Assembly: GCA_010093485.1 (NCBI GenBank)
Contig: MU001507.1
Coordinates: 942,844-1,006,843, forward strand
DNA: 64,000 nucleotides
Direction: 5' to 3'
From: Karstenula rhodostoma CBS 690.94
Taxonomy: Eukaryota; Ascomycota; Dothideomycetes; Pleosporales; Didymosphaeriaceae
Made by a program: the position numbers and the translations under genes. This document shows positions 20,003-32,000 of the stretch, piece after piece; positions within the stretch are counted from its first letter, which is position 1, and every line of letters begins with the position of its first letter. A model generated the notes under the pieces. The model had not been told where the DNA came from. It saw only the letters and a list, made by a program, of their open reading frames with translations, and ran no database searches.

Positions 20003-22471
20003 ATGTGGTTCCTCGAGCACGAGATCCTCTTCGGAGGAAAGCGCGTCTGGTTGCGGCCCGGATCGCAGCAGCTTTTCGGTCGTACAAAGAACAGTGATAG
20101 GGACAGCTCGGTGGGCAAGACCGTTTTCATAGACAACAAAAATGTGTCGCGCAAGCATATGATGGTGAAGGTGGTCGAGGTATCGCCTGCGGATGGGACA
20201 AAAGTGCACAAGAGGTCTCAGCTCGAGATCACAGACCTGAGTTGCAGACAAGGCACGGTGGTTGATGGGGACACGACGTTGAAGAGCTCCAAGCAGCCGG
20301 ACGGTACTATCGCCGAGGACAAGACCACGCTCACCGGCACCGAGCACACGATCAGACTGTCGAATTCGTATCCTCCGTTCACGGTCAGATGGCAGGATGT
20401 CGTCTTCACATATGCCTCCAAAGAAAAGAAAGGCGCATCACAATCGCAAGCCAGTACGCGTAATGCCGAATTACATGCAATGGACATCAAGACGTCCTCG
20501 GAGTTCTTGTATGGCAAGACCACCCATGTGGTATCGCAAAAGAGGAATCTGCCCAAGGTTCTGCAGGCATTGATTTCCGGAATGCCTGTAGTCACCGCCG
20601 ACTATCTGGATGCTATCCTTAGCGCTGCAGCGAACTCCACGGACTTGGAAGGCAACTATATGCCTTCACAGCTGGAGGAAGACTTCGACACGTGGTGGCC
20701 CCAGGAGAAGGAGTATGTTCCACCTGCTGGACAGGAGCCAGTTCCTCGTCCCGATCAGATGCTCGCCCCCGACTCGGGCCGCTCAGAGGTATTTTCCGGG
20801 CTGACATTCGTCTTTCTGAATGAAGCACAACACACAAGCTTGCACCAGGTTGTTGCTGGCGGCGGTGGAAAGGCTTTACTATTCGAGATTCGCCCTGGAG
20901 AGACGACCGTGGACGAGTACGTGGACTATGTCAAAAGCGTTGCAGGTCAAAAGAAGCGTGGTGTGGCCAGGAAGGATAGGCTTCCGGTAGTGACTATTCG
21001 TCTGCCAACTTACTCAGAAGAACTGGAAGAATGGGCAACTAGCTTCGTGGCTGGTGTGGATCGGTCTTTGAAGCAACGTTCCATCCTGCAGAATGAATTT
21101 CTTGATGCCATCATCGCCAAAGACACGTCCTCCTTGCTTCGGCCCCCAACCGACACAGAGATCAGCTCTAGGGTTCCTGATTCCACACCAGTAGAACGAG
21201 GTGTGCGGGCGCCGACCCCGTTATCACCATCTCGCGCTCAAGTGCAAGATCCAGAGCCCAACCCGCCTCCAGCAGATGAGCCTGTCAAGACTAACCCGCG
21301 TAAACGACCTGCTCGACGTGCCGTCACCAGCCGTTTCACTGGATTCGATGATTACGAGCCGCCCGCCAAGACACAGAAGACTGAGCACACACAGGTACAT
21401 GATATGCCCATGGAAGATGTTCAACTCTTTGAACCGCAGTCCGTGCCCGACTACGAGCCAGCAACGCAATCGCAGATTACTCCAGCGACTCAGACGCAGC
21501 GCACTACTCGATCTCAGCCACCAAACACTTTAGACTCGTCGATGCAAAAGGACCAAATGTTTCCTGCTTCCGCTCAGTTCAGGAAAAACCGTGAAGCCAC
21601 TCAAGCTCCTGTTGCCGTTGAAACAGTACAGCCTGTAACCCAGACAGAAGCTGCCCGGGAAACGACGGAACAAAAGGTCGAGCGTCTGAGAGCCAAACAA
21701 GCCGAGCGGCTCAAAAAACTGGAGAAAGAGGTCTTCATCAAAGAGGAGTCCCGCAAACGAATGGCCGATGAAGAAGACAGACGCCGAGCTGAGGAAGAGA
21801 AGACGAGAGCAGATCTAGAAGGTGTCGACATATCCACACTCCATATAGACATCGAGATTGGAGACATGAAGCTCCGTCCCCGCGAAGATAGAACCTTCCC
21901 GCGAACCCAGCTTCATGGCGAAGTGTCCAATCCCGAGTGGGCTGGTAGGAAAAACTTCAAGAGATTTAGACGACGAGGTACCGACCAGGAGGCAAAGGCA
22001 CAATCACAGAAAGTGATCGTTACGCTGAAGCCAGCACCACCGAGGAAAGGCTTCGGCGATTCTATGGTCACGGATGAAATAGCACCCGCCAGAACTGCCG
22101 CGGACGAGAAACTCCTGAGGCGGAGGCTTGGTGGTCGTTTGCCAGACGACAACGATGAAAAGAGTCCAATGGGGTTCCAGCGAAGGAGACGTGCTAAGCC
22201 GACTGAAGTCATCGACGTTGAGGACAGTGGGCCAGACGAGGATGAATCGCCGAGGCCTAGTGGATCGACAATCAGGAACAGTGGCCGTACGCAACGCGTG
22301 GTGGAGACGCAACTCGATGACACGCTCACGCATAGACAATCGAAGAAGCGCGCAGGAGGTCCTCTGACCGTTGCAGCTGGCCAACCATCGGCCAAAAAGA
22401 GCCGGACCGCGAACGAGGATAGTGACGAAGAGGAGGGTGGCTTCAGGTTCAGGAAGAGAGCAAAAAGATAA
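20003..22471 (+). CDS. NBS1: DNA repair protein NBS1 (MRN complex)
   Basis: NBS1 is the regulatory subunit of the MRE11-RAD50-NBS1 complex, which senses double-strand breaks and recruits ATM/Tel1 in the nucleus. Single exon, 822 aa. The N-terminal FHA domain (residues ~1-110) shows FGRT and VSRKH, the phosphopeptide-binding Arg and Ser-x-x-His. A BRCT domain follows (~115-215, including THVVSQKRN...LISGMPVVTADYLDAIL) and a second BRCT-like segment begins near SGLTFVFLN (~265). The middle is disordered with TQ/SQ-rich sequence (ATQSQITPATQTQ), candidate Tel1 sites. The MRE11-binding motif GRKNFKRFRRR is at about residue 650, and the C-terminus is acidic then basic (DSDEEEGGFRFRKRAKR). Length and domain order match fungal NBS1. 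Confidence 0.92.
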   Translation: MWFLEHEILFGGKRVWLRPGSQQLFGRTKNSDRDSSVGKTVFIDNKNVSRKHMMVKVVEVSPADGTKVHKRSQLEITDLSCRQGTVVDGDTTLKSSKQPDGTIAEDKTTLTGTEHTIRLSNSYPPFTVRWQDVVFTYASKEKKGASQSQASTRNAELHAMDIKTSSEFLYGKTTHVVSQKRNLPKVLQALISGMPVVTADYLDAILSAAANSTDLEGNYMPSQLEEDFDTWWPQEKEYVPPAGQEPVPRPDQMLAPDSGRSEVFSGLTFVFLNEAQHTSLHQVVAGGGGKALLFEIRPGETTVDEYVDYVKSVAGQKKRGVARKDRLPVVTIRLPTYSEELEEWATSFVAGVDRSLKQRSILQNEFLDAIIAKDTSSLLRPPTDTEISSRVPDSTPVERGVRAPTPLSPSRAQVQDPEPNPPPADEPVKTNPRKRPARRAVTSRFTGFDDYEPPAKTQKTEHTQVHDMPMEDVQLFEPQSVPDYEPATQSQITPATQTQRTTRSQPPNTLDSSMQKDQMFPASAQFRKNREATQAPVAVETVQPVTQTEAARETTEQKVERLRAKQAERLKKLEKEVFIKEESRKRMADEEDRRRAEEEKTRADLEGVDISTLHIDIEIGDMKLRPREDRTFPRTQLHGEVSNPEWAGRKNFKRFRRRGTDQEAKAQSQKVIVTLKPAPPRKGFGDSMVTDEIAPARTAADEKLLRRRLGGRLPDDNDEKSPMGFQRRRRAKPTEVIDVEDSGPDEDESPRPSGSTIRNSGRTQRVVETQLDDTLTHRQSKKRAGGPLTVAAGQPSAKKSRTANEDSDEEEGGFRFRKRAKR

Positions 22472-22751
22472 TTGGCGAGGCGCGATGCCGTGATATACCC
22501 AGCATAATAACACTTTGAACGATTGCAGTCAGTGTGCTGGAAGCTGTTAATAAGACATAAAGAATTGAGTATTGTGCATGCATCTAAGCAGGTCGACCAG
22601 CCTGCAGCACCGAACGCCATCCTGCCCGTGAAAAAATCCGTGAATCCGAAAAGTCACCATCCATGCTGATCCATAACACATCGAAGCTCTCCGTCTGGTA
22701 TCAAAGCGCACCCGCCCATGCCTGTATTCACGTTGTCGGACCTTTGTGTCC

Positions 22752-23235
22752 TCAGCGCTTCCGCTCGAAGTATCCCGACGTGCCAAATACAGCAACGCTC
22801 TGATCCATGGTCCACTCGCCAACCCATAGGTAGTTGTCGATCCACTTCTTTAGGCCGGGTGTCTCGGTGAAGTTGTCTGGTTTCACACTGGGACTATCAG
22901 CGGGGAGCCCGAATGTTAGCTTCGCGTTATCTGCAGGTCACGATATATGGTTGGTAGCGCGGGAGGCAGCGGAAAGGACTCTCGGGTAGATTGCAAGGTG
23001 GTGCCACGAGGTGATGAGGGCTGAACAGGGCATGAGGCATGGGGCATGCGCTTGGAGATGGGAGACGTACGTGAGGCCGGTGGAGCGGCGCACGCCAGCG
23101 AGAAAGGCGGATACTGTGAACGTTAGCGGGGGGAGCAAGCGCTTCACGGCTTCGTTTCTGCTTACTCAGTACAGCATCGAAGGCATAGTGGGCGACTTTG
23201 CCGAGCTGCGGAAGTGTGAGTTGTTTGAGGTACAT
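22752..23235 (-). CDS. ATG44: mitofissin Atg44/Mdi1 (DUF1748 family)
   Basis: Small intermembrane-space mitochondrial protein needed for mitochondrial fission during mitophagy in yeasts (Atg44, also called Mdi1). Three exons in coding order: 23235-23166, 23113-23071 and 22893-22752, 84 aa. Visible family features are KVAHYAFDAVLISAFLAG, then GVRRSTGLTPSVKPDN across the second splice, then WIDNYLWVGEWTMDQSVAVF and the terminal GTSGYFERKR. The acceptor at 22894 (GCTGATAG) is preferred because the only other nearby AG (after CCTGCAG) would give an immediate stop. The 177-bp second intron hides the gene from simple ORF calling. It runs tail to tail with NBS1 and divergently from pyruvate kinase. 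Family membership is strong; function is transferred from yeast. Confidence 0.87.
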
Positions 23236-24390
23236 CGAGTGGCCACCTGAGAGCGGGCCTCGGGCATGACTAGGTTAACCTACAACCATATTTGCAGTGC
23301 GGCTAGAAAGAGAGCTCGAGCAAGACAAAGTGCGCAGGTACTGAAAGTGTACTAGGTGTTGTGGTAGATCGCGTGTGCGAGATCCAAGATCGAAGTGCCT
23401 GATGCGGGTGAATGCGTGGCTGGGGCTCTGCGGCGCCGGGAAGCTCAGAGTCACGTGTCATCTCGCCCGGTATGGGACCCTTCTCCAATAACGGGCCCCA
23501 GCGCGGTGGGCGAGCGGTTACGGGTGAGTTAGGAACGGGAGCTCGAGACAACACATATAGAACCTCGGATATCATGCGATATATAGGACGATGTGTCCCT
23601 GACTGCGGTTGCAAACCCACACACGATGTCGCCCGCTCGTGCCTCGCCCGCACGCAGCTCATTGCAGAAACCGAGCAGAGAAACCCAGCACTTGGCCGCA
23701 GACTGCGACTCTGTTTCACTCGTCTTGTTGGCGCATGACACACAGCATAACAGCAATCCCTTCAAGGATGTGTGTTGCCATGGGCTCTCCTCCGCCGTGC
23801 CCGCTCCGCTTTCGCCGCCCGCAAGATACCCACCAACATCGGCGTCTACTAGTAGCGCCGCCGCGCGAAACAAACGTGTCTCCTGACAGCCGGCCGTGGA
23901 AACAGTGGAAACGCTGGACGGGTCTCCATGAGCAAAAAAAAGTCGTCCTGAGAGGTCTGGGCTTATCTGAGGAGCTTGGCTGCGCTGTGATGCAACGCGT
24001 GGGTGGGGTGAGAGTGGCAGCAAAAACAATGAGCGTAACACGGCGCTGGCGGCCCTGCACCCTTTCCCATGTTGCTTAGTACGGACTGGATGTAAGCTGG
24101 TATAAGACGCACGCATCCCGCGGTTGTAGAGCTCCTATCAAACTCTGCCTTTCCGCACGCTGTAGCACCGGCCCCGTGAACTTGCTCTGCCCCACTACGA
24201 CGCTTCCAAAATAAAGTGAGAGCTCTAGCTGCTCGACCCCTCCCAACAGTCCAACACTTTGCTACTTTGCTGGTGAGTTCGGCTCCGCGACCCTTACCAC
24301 ACCGCAATTGGCCTATATCTGACTGCCTCTCCAGCTGCTGATCTACCGCTCTTCCCCTACCACCAACAATCGCCAGACGTCGCCTCCACC
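23236..24390. other. divergent promoter region of ATG44 and pyruvate kinase
   Basis: 1.15 kb between two divergent starts. It is rich in C/T runs close to the pyruvate kinase start, as in highly expressed fungal genes. Overlapping frames on both strands lack recognisable domains. A probable 5'-UTR intron is listed separately. Confidence 0.6.
24273..24334 (+). other. probable 5'-UTR intron of pyruvate kinase
   Basis: GTGAGT donor, a CTGAC branch-like sequence and CTCTCCAG acceptor, 62 bp long, ending 56 bp before the ATG. Splice signals match the coding introns of the neighbours. No transcript was available to confirm it. Confidence 0.5.
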
Positions 24391-26156
24391 ATGGCCAACG
24401 CGCTCGACCACCTCAACTCCGGTCGCACCAGGATCGAATGGCTCTCGCAGCTGAACACTGAGTACGCCCCGCCGAAGGCCTACCGCCGCACATCCATCAT
24501 CGGCACCATCGGGCCCAAGACCAACTCCGCCGAGAAGATCAATTCCCTCCGCAAGGCTGGTCTCAATGTCGTGCGCATGAACTTCTCACACGGCAGCTAC
24601 GAGTACCACCAGTCCGTCATTGACAACGCGCGCAAGGCCGAAGCCACACAGGCCGGCAGGCCGCTGGCCATTGCCCTCGACACCAAGGGCCCCGAGATCC
24701 GCACGGGCAACACACCCAATGACGAGGACTTCCCCATCAGCGCGGGCGATGTCTTGAACATCACCACCGACGATGCCTACGCTACCAAGAGCGACAACAA
24801 GAACATGTAAGACCACCAGAGAGTGTACCCCGACGCATTTTTATACAGACTCGCGTCTTTTGGTATCGTGCTATCGACTGACAATGGCTAGGTATGTCGA
24901 CTACAAGAACATTACCAAGGTGATCGAGCCCGGCCGGATCATCTACGTCGACGACGGAGTCCTCTCGTTCAAGGTCTTGGAGATCACCGACGAGCAGACG
25001 CTCAAGGTTGAGTGTGTGAACAACGGCAAGATCTCCTCCAAGAAGGGCGTCAACCTTCCCAAGACCGACATCGATCTGCCTGCGCTGTCCGAGAAGGACA
25101 AGGCCGATCTGAGGTTCGGTGTCAAGAACAAGGTCGACATGGTCTTTGCGTCGTTTATCCGCCGTGGTAGCGACATCACTGCCATCCGTGAAGTCCTCGG
25201 TGAGGATGGCAAGGACATTCAGATCATTGCCAAGGTCGAGAACCAGCAGGGTGTCAACAACTTCGACGAGATCCTTAAAGAGACTGACGGTGTCATGGTG
25301 GCTCGTGGTGACTTGGGTATCGAGATTCCCCCGAGCCAGGTCTTCATCGCGCAGAAGATGATGATCACCAAGTGCAACATTGCCGGAAAGCCCGCCATTT
25401 GCGCTACACAGATGCTGGAGTCTATGACTTACAACCCCCGCCCTACCCGTGCCGAAGTAAGCGATGTCGGTAACGCCGTTCTCGACGGTGCAGACTGTGT
25501 CATGTTGTCCGGTGAGACCGCCAAGGGCAACTACCCCGTGGAGGCCGTGACTATGATGCACGAGACGTGCCTGCTCGCGGAAGTCGCTATTCCCTACGTC
25601 AACGCTTTCGACGAGCTGAGGAAACTGGCTCCTATTCCTTGCCCGACCACCGAGACTTGCGCAATGGCAGCTGTCAGCGCATCTTTGGAGCAGAACGCTG
25701 GCGCGATTCTCGTTCTTACCACCAGGTAAATTGGGTTGTGTTCCAAGCTCTCCCAAAACAAAACTAACAAAATTAGTGGTACCACCGCACGCCTTGTGTC
25801 CAAGTACCGACCTGTCTGCCCCATCATCATGGTTACGCGTAACGAGATGGCCGCCAGGGTATGATCGCACCTACCATTTCAAAGTGCAAAGCTGACAAGG
25901 ATAGTATTCGCACCTGTACCGTGGCGTGTACCCCTTCTACTTCCCCGAAGAGAAGCCCGACTTCAAGTCGGCCCCGTGGCAGGAGGATGTTGACCGCCGC
26001 CTCAAGTGGGGCATCATGAACGCAATCAAGCTTGGCGTACTCAGCAAAGGCGATACTGTTGTCTGCGTTCAGGGCTGGAGAGGCGGAATGGGTCACACCA
26101 ACACCCTCCGCATTGTTCCCGCTACCGAGGACCTGGGCCTTGACCAGGAGGCTTAA
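24391..26156 (+). CDS. PYK1: pyruvate kinase
   Basis: Catalyses phosphoenolpyruvate + ADP to pyruvate + ATP in cytosolic glycolysis. Exons 24391-24806, 24892-25725, 25777-25858 and 25905-26156 give 527 aa, the normal fungal length. Seen: [11 protein letters not shown] near the N-terminus, the substrate/Mg region [32 protein letters not shown] with the active-site Lys, [12 protein letters not shown], and [19 protein letters not shown] with [10 protein letters not shown]. The C-terminal allosteric domain is complete ([17 protein letters not shown]). The start has a good CCACCATGG context. C-biased third positions fit high expression. Confidence 0.97.
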
Positions 26157-26742
26157 ATGCAACGTGCTGGCTTTGTGTAATGAGATGCTTGTAAGTCACC
26201 TTCACCATGAGATATCTAGAGCTAGACCGGGCGTGAGGGGAGGGTGACTGGCAGGCGTAATGGACAAACGGGGATCATGATAGCGCGGTAAATGAAACGA
26301 AATGATTATATGGAATCTTCAACCCTCCATACTTGCATGTGCGTGCGGTATTAAACTCAGAATAGTCCATGTGTAGGTCAACTCAGTGGCATGTCCTGCG
26401 GAACCAATCAAACACCAGTCGCAGTCCATATTTTTGTCTATCACTCTATGGGACACTACTTTTGTAGTTCGTGTCAATAATCAGAAAACCACACCTCAAC
26501 AAAACACAACTCTAGTTCGATAATGATTATTTGATCCCATAACTCAATTTGGTGTCTAGTGGGAAGCCTACATCTCCGTCGTCCCCCGCTCCGTGTTCGT
26601 TCACCCTTCATTCACTACAAAGACCCGGTGAGGCTTAGCTTAGTCACCCGGCGCGGCTTCAGGCAGGTGCCAAGCAGTGGTGTTGACCACAAAGAACAAC
26701 ACTGGCACAAGCTATACTTGTGCCGCCCACAACTCCGCCAAC
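26157..26742. other. intergenic
   Basis: 3' UTR of pyruvate kinase and promoter of CET1. An in-frame upstream Met at 26677 could extend CET1 by 22 residues but would be non-conserved. Nothing else seen. Confidence 0.6.
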
Positions 26743-28074
26743 ATGGACATCGCCGCTCTAGTTAACCCCGTGTCAGAGTCGCTCCCGCGGCGCTCGCCGT
26801 CGGGCTCGCATAACATCATACTAGCGTCTAGCCCTGCGCTCGAGAACGCAACGCTCCCGACCACTCCCAGACAGTCACACACCAGCGTCATGAGTCGCAA
26901 ACGCAAGCGACACGATCCGAAGCCCATCTGGGCCGTTCGCGAGGACGAAATCTTCGATGGCAAGACACTTCAACAAGACATCAACGAACGCCAGCGCCAG
27001 CAGACTCCCAAATCGCATCCGCAAGTGCAAGCGCAAGCGCAAGCGCAACCACGCCCGCAGCCTTCCCCATCACAACCGCCGCCAGTCGCGTCGCGCAACG
27101 GCCATGCTCAAATACAAACCCCATCGCAACCCTCTAGTGCTCCGCAGCCTACAACGTCTGCGGCACTGGCTGGCTTCGAGCGGCCTATATCCCACGACCC
27201 GCGCGTCTACGACGAGATACAGCGCAAAGTCTGCGATTTCCTCTTTACGAACATTGTCGTCAACGATCGAATCCGGGTTTTGCTCCAAGAGGCACCAGAT
27301 ACAACTGTGGAGGTGGAGGCACGCTGGGGACACATCGTTTGGCGCGAACAAAATGAGCGTCTCACAGGAGTCCATAGCACTGAATGCGTTCTCCATTCTA
27401 CAGTCAGCCAGCGGACCAAGTTTGATAGCGTTATGAACCTCCAACAGCATCAGCAAATGAACAAGTACCTGAACAAGCAGGTGTTCCAGGCCAAACCAGG
27501 GAACCCAACTAACCGACCGGAGATTGGGTATAAACACACCAGACTCGTTGATCAGCAATTCGAGCTAGGTGATGAGGCCTTGTCTCGGCTTTCTCCTGCG
27601 GCACAGAGTATTATACGGGCCAGCGGCAAACAAGAACGCATACGTGTGTCACGCGATCAGAAGACAGGTGAGGTCGTCGCAGCGATCATCAAGCACAAGG
27701 TGAACAACCTCGAAATTAGCTCACCGCAGACGGAGTGGGACTATCGGATTGGCATCAATATTGAAATAGTCTTCCCAGGATCTTTGGATGGTCTGACAGA
27801 GGTAGTTGAAAAGGGCAAAGGGGTCGAAGCGATGAAGCGTTACAAAGACCGGATGTCGTACTCGTACAAGGATGCATATCAGATCGACTTGACCCAGGTT
27901 ACGCAAGATGGCCAGAGGATCCACGAACTGGAGCTGGAGTTGGAATCAAGTGTCCTCCTCGAGCATGGTGACCGAGTGAGGAATCAGCAGCCGAACGAAT
28001 ATGAGTCACTGATCAACGGCATGATCAACAACCTGAGGGTTCTGTCGCGCGAAGTCACACCTCCTAAGCGGTAG
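26743..28074 (+). CDS. CET1: mRNA-capping enzyme subunit beta (RNA 5'-triphosphatase)
   Basis: Removes the gamma phosphate of nascent pre-mRNA, the first step of cap synthesis in the nucleus. It belongs to the fungal metal-dependent triphosphate tunnel family, unlike the metazoan enzyme. Single exon; 443 aa from the Met at 26743. Residues ~1-150 are a disordered region with a nuclear-localisation-like KRKRH and Gln/Pro-rich repeats (QAQAQAQ). The catalytic domain begins near FERPISHDPRVYDEIQ. The metal-binding strands are recognisable as VEVEARWG (first Glu pair) and HELELELES (last Glu pair), with RVSRDQKTG and DYRIGINIE between, as in Cet1-like tunnels. Confidence 0.92.
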   Translation: MDIAALVNPVSESLPRRSPSGSHNIILASSPALENATLPTTPRQSHTSVMSRKRKRHDPKPIWAVREDEIFDGKTLQQDINERQRQQTPKSHPQVQAQAQAQPRPQPSPSQPPPVASRNGHAQIQTPSQPSSAPQPTTSAALAGFERPISHDPRVYDEIQRKVCDFLFTNIVVNDRIRVLLQEAPDTTVEVEARWGHIVWREQNERLTGVHSTECVLHSTVSQRTKFDSVMNLQQHQQMNKYLNKQVFQAKPGNPTNRPEIGYKHTRLVDQQFELGDEALSRLSPAAQSIIRASGKQERIRVSRDQKTGEVVAAIIKHKVNNLEISSPQTEWDYRIGINIEIVFPGSLDGLTEVVEKGKGVEAMKRYKDRMSYSYKDAYQIDLTQVTQDGQRIHELELELESSVLLEHGDRVRNQQPNEYESLINGMINNLRVLSREVTPPKR

Positions 28075-29011
28075 AGTCGTTGTTGCGGTGGGTATAGTGC
28101 GAGCAAATGCCAGGTCAATGGTACCGCTCTGGCTTTGCGATGGGCTGGCCGCGCGTAAGGCTATCGACAAGTTATTTTTCGAAATGGCTCGCGGGAATGA
28201 CATGTATTAATACTTGTAGTCTTTCAGGAGATTGGGCGCTTCGACGACAATGGGTTTCGACCACGATTTTGGTAATTTTGGTTTTCTGAAAGCCTCGAGT
28301 ACGGAGTTTGGAAGCCAATGATACCCCAATTTCTTCCGAGAATCATTTCCTTGATGCATTAGTGAACGTGTACTTCATACTCTGGGTTGAACAATCGTCA
28401 TTCACCGAGTAACAACGACCGCGTGGCTGCACCAACCCCGACCCCGCCTGTCACAACTCCATGATCTGCGCCGGGGACGCAGAGGATCTGTTGGATGAGC
28501 CGATTTCACTCCGGTGACGTCTCTCAAGGAACAAGAGAAAACAAAAAGAAAGTACAATAGTAATACAGTGGCACATCTTAGACATGCCAATAGCCACAAC
28601 AATTATATGCGATGTCCGATTAAAGTCACTTCGTGCTAGTGAAGTCGTGATGCCTAGCTTTCGTAATCGGAAGCCGCGCACGGACCCCTGTCGTCAGTCA
28701 GAAGCAGAAGCTCCGACCGTGTTGTCTCGAGGCCGCGCGCGTGGATCAGCAAACCTCACCAACCCAACAGCTGCCATCTTCATATCCCACGCTCTCTCCT
28801 TTGACCGCGTGCCCCTCTCTCCGCAGGTCTTTCCCGAGGCTTTTAACGACACTGCCGCTGAACTTCGGTTCCGACAGCTCGCCTGCTGGGGCGCCACTCC
28901 CAGCTCCATCTCCTTCTACCGCCTTCGCCAGCTCGCACCTGCAACACCAGTATCGCGGGCTGCACTCTATTCCGCTGAGACAAACCCGCCAACTTCGAAG
29001 CGTCTCGCAAT
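28075..29011. other. intergenic
   Basis: 3' UTR of CET1 and promoter/5' UTR of RPN2. A 171-codon plus-strand frame (28584-29099) overlaps the RPN2 start in another frame and shows no domain, so I do not call it. Confidence 0.6.
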
Positions 29012-32000
29012 ATGGTCGGCCTCACCTCAGCCGCCGGCGTCGTCGGCTTCCTTTCGGAACCAGATCCGGCCTTGCGGTCCTTTGCCCTGCACCGGTTGAA
29101 CGAGGACATCGACCTGCTGTGGCCGGAAGTCGCTGGCTCTGTGAGCCAAATGTGAGCGCCTCCCAACTCCGGCCGATTATCATGCGGTCATAGAGGCACA
29201 TGCTAACGGTCACAGTGAGGAGCTCTATGAGGATGAGTCGTTCCCCGAGCGAGAACTCGCGGCCCTCGTTGCTGCAAAGGTCTACTATCAGCTGCAGGAA
29301 TACAACGAGAGTATGGTCTTCGCGCTCGGTGCTGGGAAGCTGTTCGACATCCACCATGCTGGGGAATTCGAAGAGACGATTTTGGGTGAGTGTCCCCCGC
29401 GATTTCATGAAGTCTACCTCGTCACGACAACATCGTTTCGCTATTCCTCAAATGGCCCATTCGGTCATTATGCACGCAAAACTAACAACGGTAATAGCAA
29501 AATGCCTAGATACATACATCGCCTTGTCCGCTATGCACAACCCTCCGACGCCGATAAGCAGAGCGAACCAAGCCCCTCCTCAGCTAACGACGTCCTTTGA
29601 TCGCAACGCTACCGGAGGCGCCAGCACATCAGCAGGCCTGACATCCCCAATAACGCCTTTTTCACAGTCGGCTTTGCCTTCGAAGTCGTTACTGTCTCGT
29701 GAGGATTCATCAACGTTTGATCCCAGCCTTCCTGGAGGTGGCAACGCTGGTGTAGCGGGGGCCCACCCTACCCCTCTCGTTCTCCAACGGAGCGTACAGA
29801 AGAACCTCCAGGCCACCATACGGCGCATATTCGAAAGCTGTTACGAGAATGGCGATTACAAGCAGGTTGTCGGAATAGCCATTGAAGCTAGGAATCTTGA
29901 AGTTCTTCGAGAATGCTTCCTCCAAGCGAGTCAGGAAGAGAAGAAGCAGGGCAAGAAACCGGCTGGCTCGCCCAACAAGAGCGAAGAGCTGATGGAATAC
30001 GTGCTGGACATCTGTATGAATGTGGTGCAGGAACGGGGTCTACGGAATGAGGTAATGATATCCGGGTTCTGCAGGAAGTTCGAGCTAACAGATCGCAGAT
30101 CTTGCGCCTCATTCTCGACTTGCTGAACGAGATTCCCAACCCCGACTATTTCTCGATTGCGAAATGTGTCGTCTACCTCAACCAACATTCTTTGGCATCG
30201 AACCTTATCCAACAACTCGTTAAGCGCGGTGACAGCAAGTCGCTCGCTGTCGCTTACCAGATCTCTTTCGATGTCTACGAGAATGGCACACAAGAATTTC
30301 TAGCAAAGGTTATTGAAGAGCTACCAAAGGAGGAGGAGAGCGAGGAGAAACCTTCGGCCAACGGTGATGCCTCGCAGAAAGCGCAGTCGGAGGAAGCAGG
30401 AGAGACCACAGGACTACTCTCAAACATCGACACGAGCAACGTATCTACCGTTGTCTCACGCACAAAACAGTCGAACTCGACAGATGAAGAATTGAAAGCT
30501 TTCGCATCCGTGCGTGAGGTGCTTCAGGGTACTAAGAGCATTGAGCTCAACCTCGAATTCCTCTACCGAAACAATCACGCCGACAAGAACATCTTGAACA
30601 AGATCAGGGATAGCTTGGAGTCGAGGAATTCCATCTTCCACACTGGCGTTACATTCGCAAATGCGTTCATGAATGCCGGTACCACAAATGACACTTTCTT
30701 CCGGGAGAACCTAGATTGGCTCGGCAAAGCCGTCAACTGGTCCAAGTTCACCGCTACAGCTGCTTTGGGTGTGATACACCGTGGAAACATCACCCAAGGC
30801 CAGAAATTGCTTGACCCGTACCTGCCCAAGGATACCGTTTCGTCTGGTAGTCACTACGAACAGGGTGGATCACTTTACGCTCTGGGTCTAATCTACTCGA
30901 ACCATGGGACCCACGTGCTGGACTACCTACTGAAGCAATTCCAAAACGCATCGGAGGAGGTTATCCAGCACGGAGGTGCACTTGGATTGGGTGTCGCCGG
31001 TATGGGCACAGGCTCCGAGGAGATTTTCGAGGCGTTCAAGGCTATTCTCTATACCGACTCCGCCATCAACGGAGAAGCTGTCGGTCTTTCCATGGGTCTT
31101 GTCATGCTCGGCACTGGTAACATCAAGGCGCTCGAGGACATGATCCAATACGCTCACGACACTCAACATGAGAAGATTGTTCGAGGTCTTGCTATGGGCA
31201 TGGCTTTGATCATGTATGCTCGGGAGGAAGCCGCCGATGAGCTCATCAACGGACTGCTCGATGATCCCGACCCGACTCTACGTTATGGAGGCATCATGAC
31301 CATTGCCCTTGCATACTGTGGCACAAGCAGCAATAAAGCGGTGCGTAGGCTGCTTCATGTTGCTGTTAGCGACGTTAATGATGATGTACGCCGGGTGGCC
31401 GTTATGAGCTTGGGCTTTGTATTGTTCAGGAAGCCTGGCAGCGTTCCCCGCATGGTTGAGCTTCTGGCCGAGTCGTACAACCCTCACGTCAGATACGGTG
31501 CTACTATGGCTCTTGGCATTGCTTGCGCAGGTACCGGTCTCGACGAGGCTATTGATCTCTTGGAGCCGATGATGAAGGATTCGACCGACTTCGTCCGACA
31601 AGGCGCTCTTATCGCTCTCGCCATGATCATGGTCCAGCAAAACGAGGCCATGAACCCTAAGGTGGCAACAATTCGCAAGACACTTACCAAGATCATCGGC
31701 GATCGCCACGAGGACGCCATGGCCAAGTTTGGTTGTGCACTTGCTCTCGGTATCATCGATGCTGGTGGTCGAAATTGCACGATCGGCCTACAGACACAGA
31801 CCGGAAACTTGAACATGACTGCTATCGTAGGCATGGCAGTCTTCACACAGTACTGGTACTGGTTCCCGTTGACCCACTTCCTATCCCTCAGCTTCACCCC
31901 CACGGCCATCATCGGTGTTGACCAGGACCTTGAGATTCCGAGCTTCCAGTTCCACAGCAACAGCCGACCAAGTATGTTTGATTATCCACCTGAGCAGGAG

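Noticed and set aside
22894..22928. Acceptor after CCTGCAG for the last ATG44 intron
   Set aside because: It would create an immediate stop in the reading frame; the acceptor at 22894 restores the conserved GLTPSVK sequence.
24782..25870. 362-codon minus-strand frame opposite pyruvate kinase
   Set aside because: It is the antisense shadow of a strongly codon-biased gene; the plus-strand protein is unambiguous.
28584..29099. 171-codon frame upstream of RPN2
   Set aside because: Overlaps the real RPN2 first exon in another frame and has no motif.
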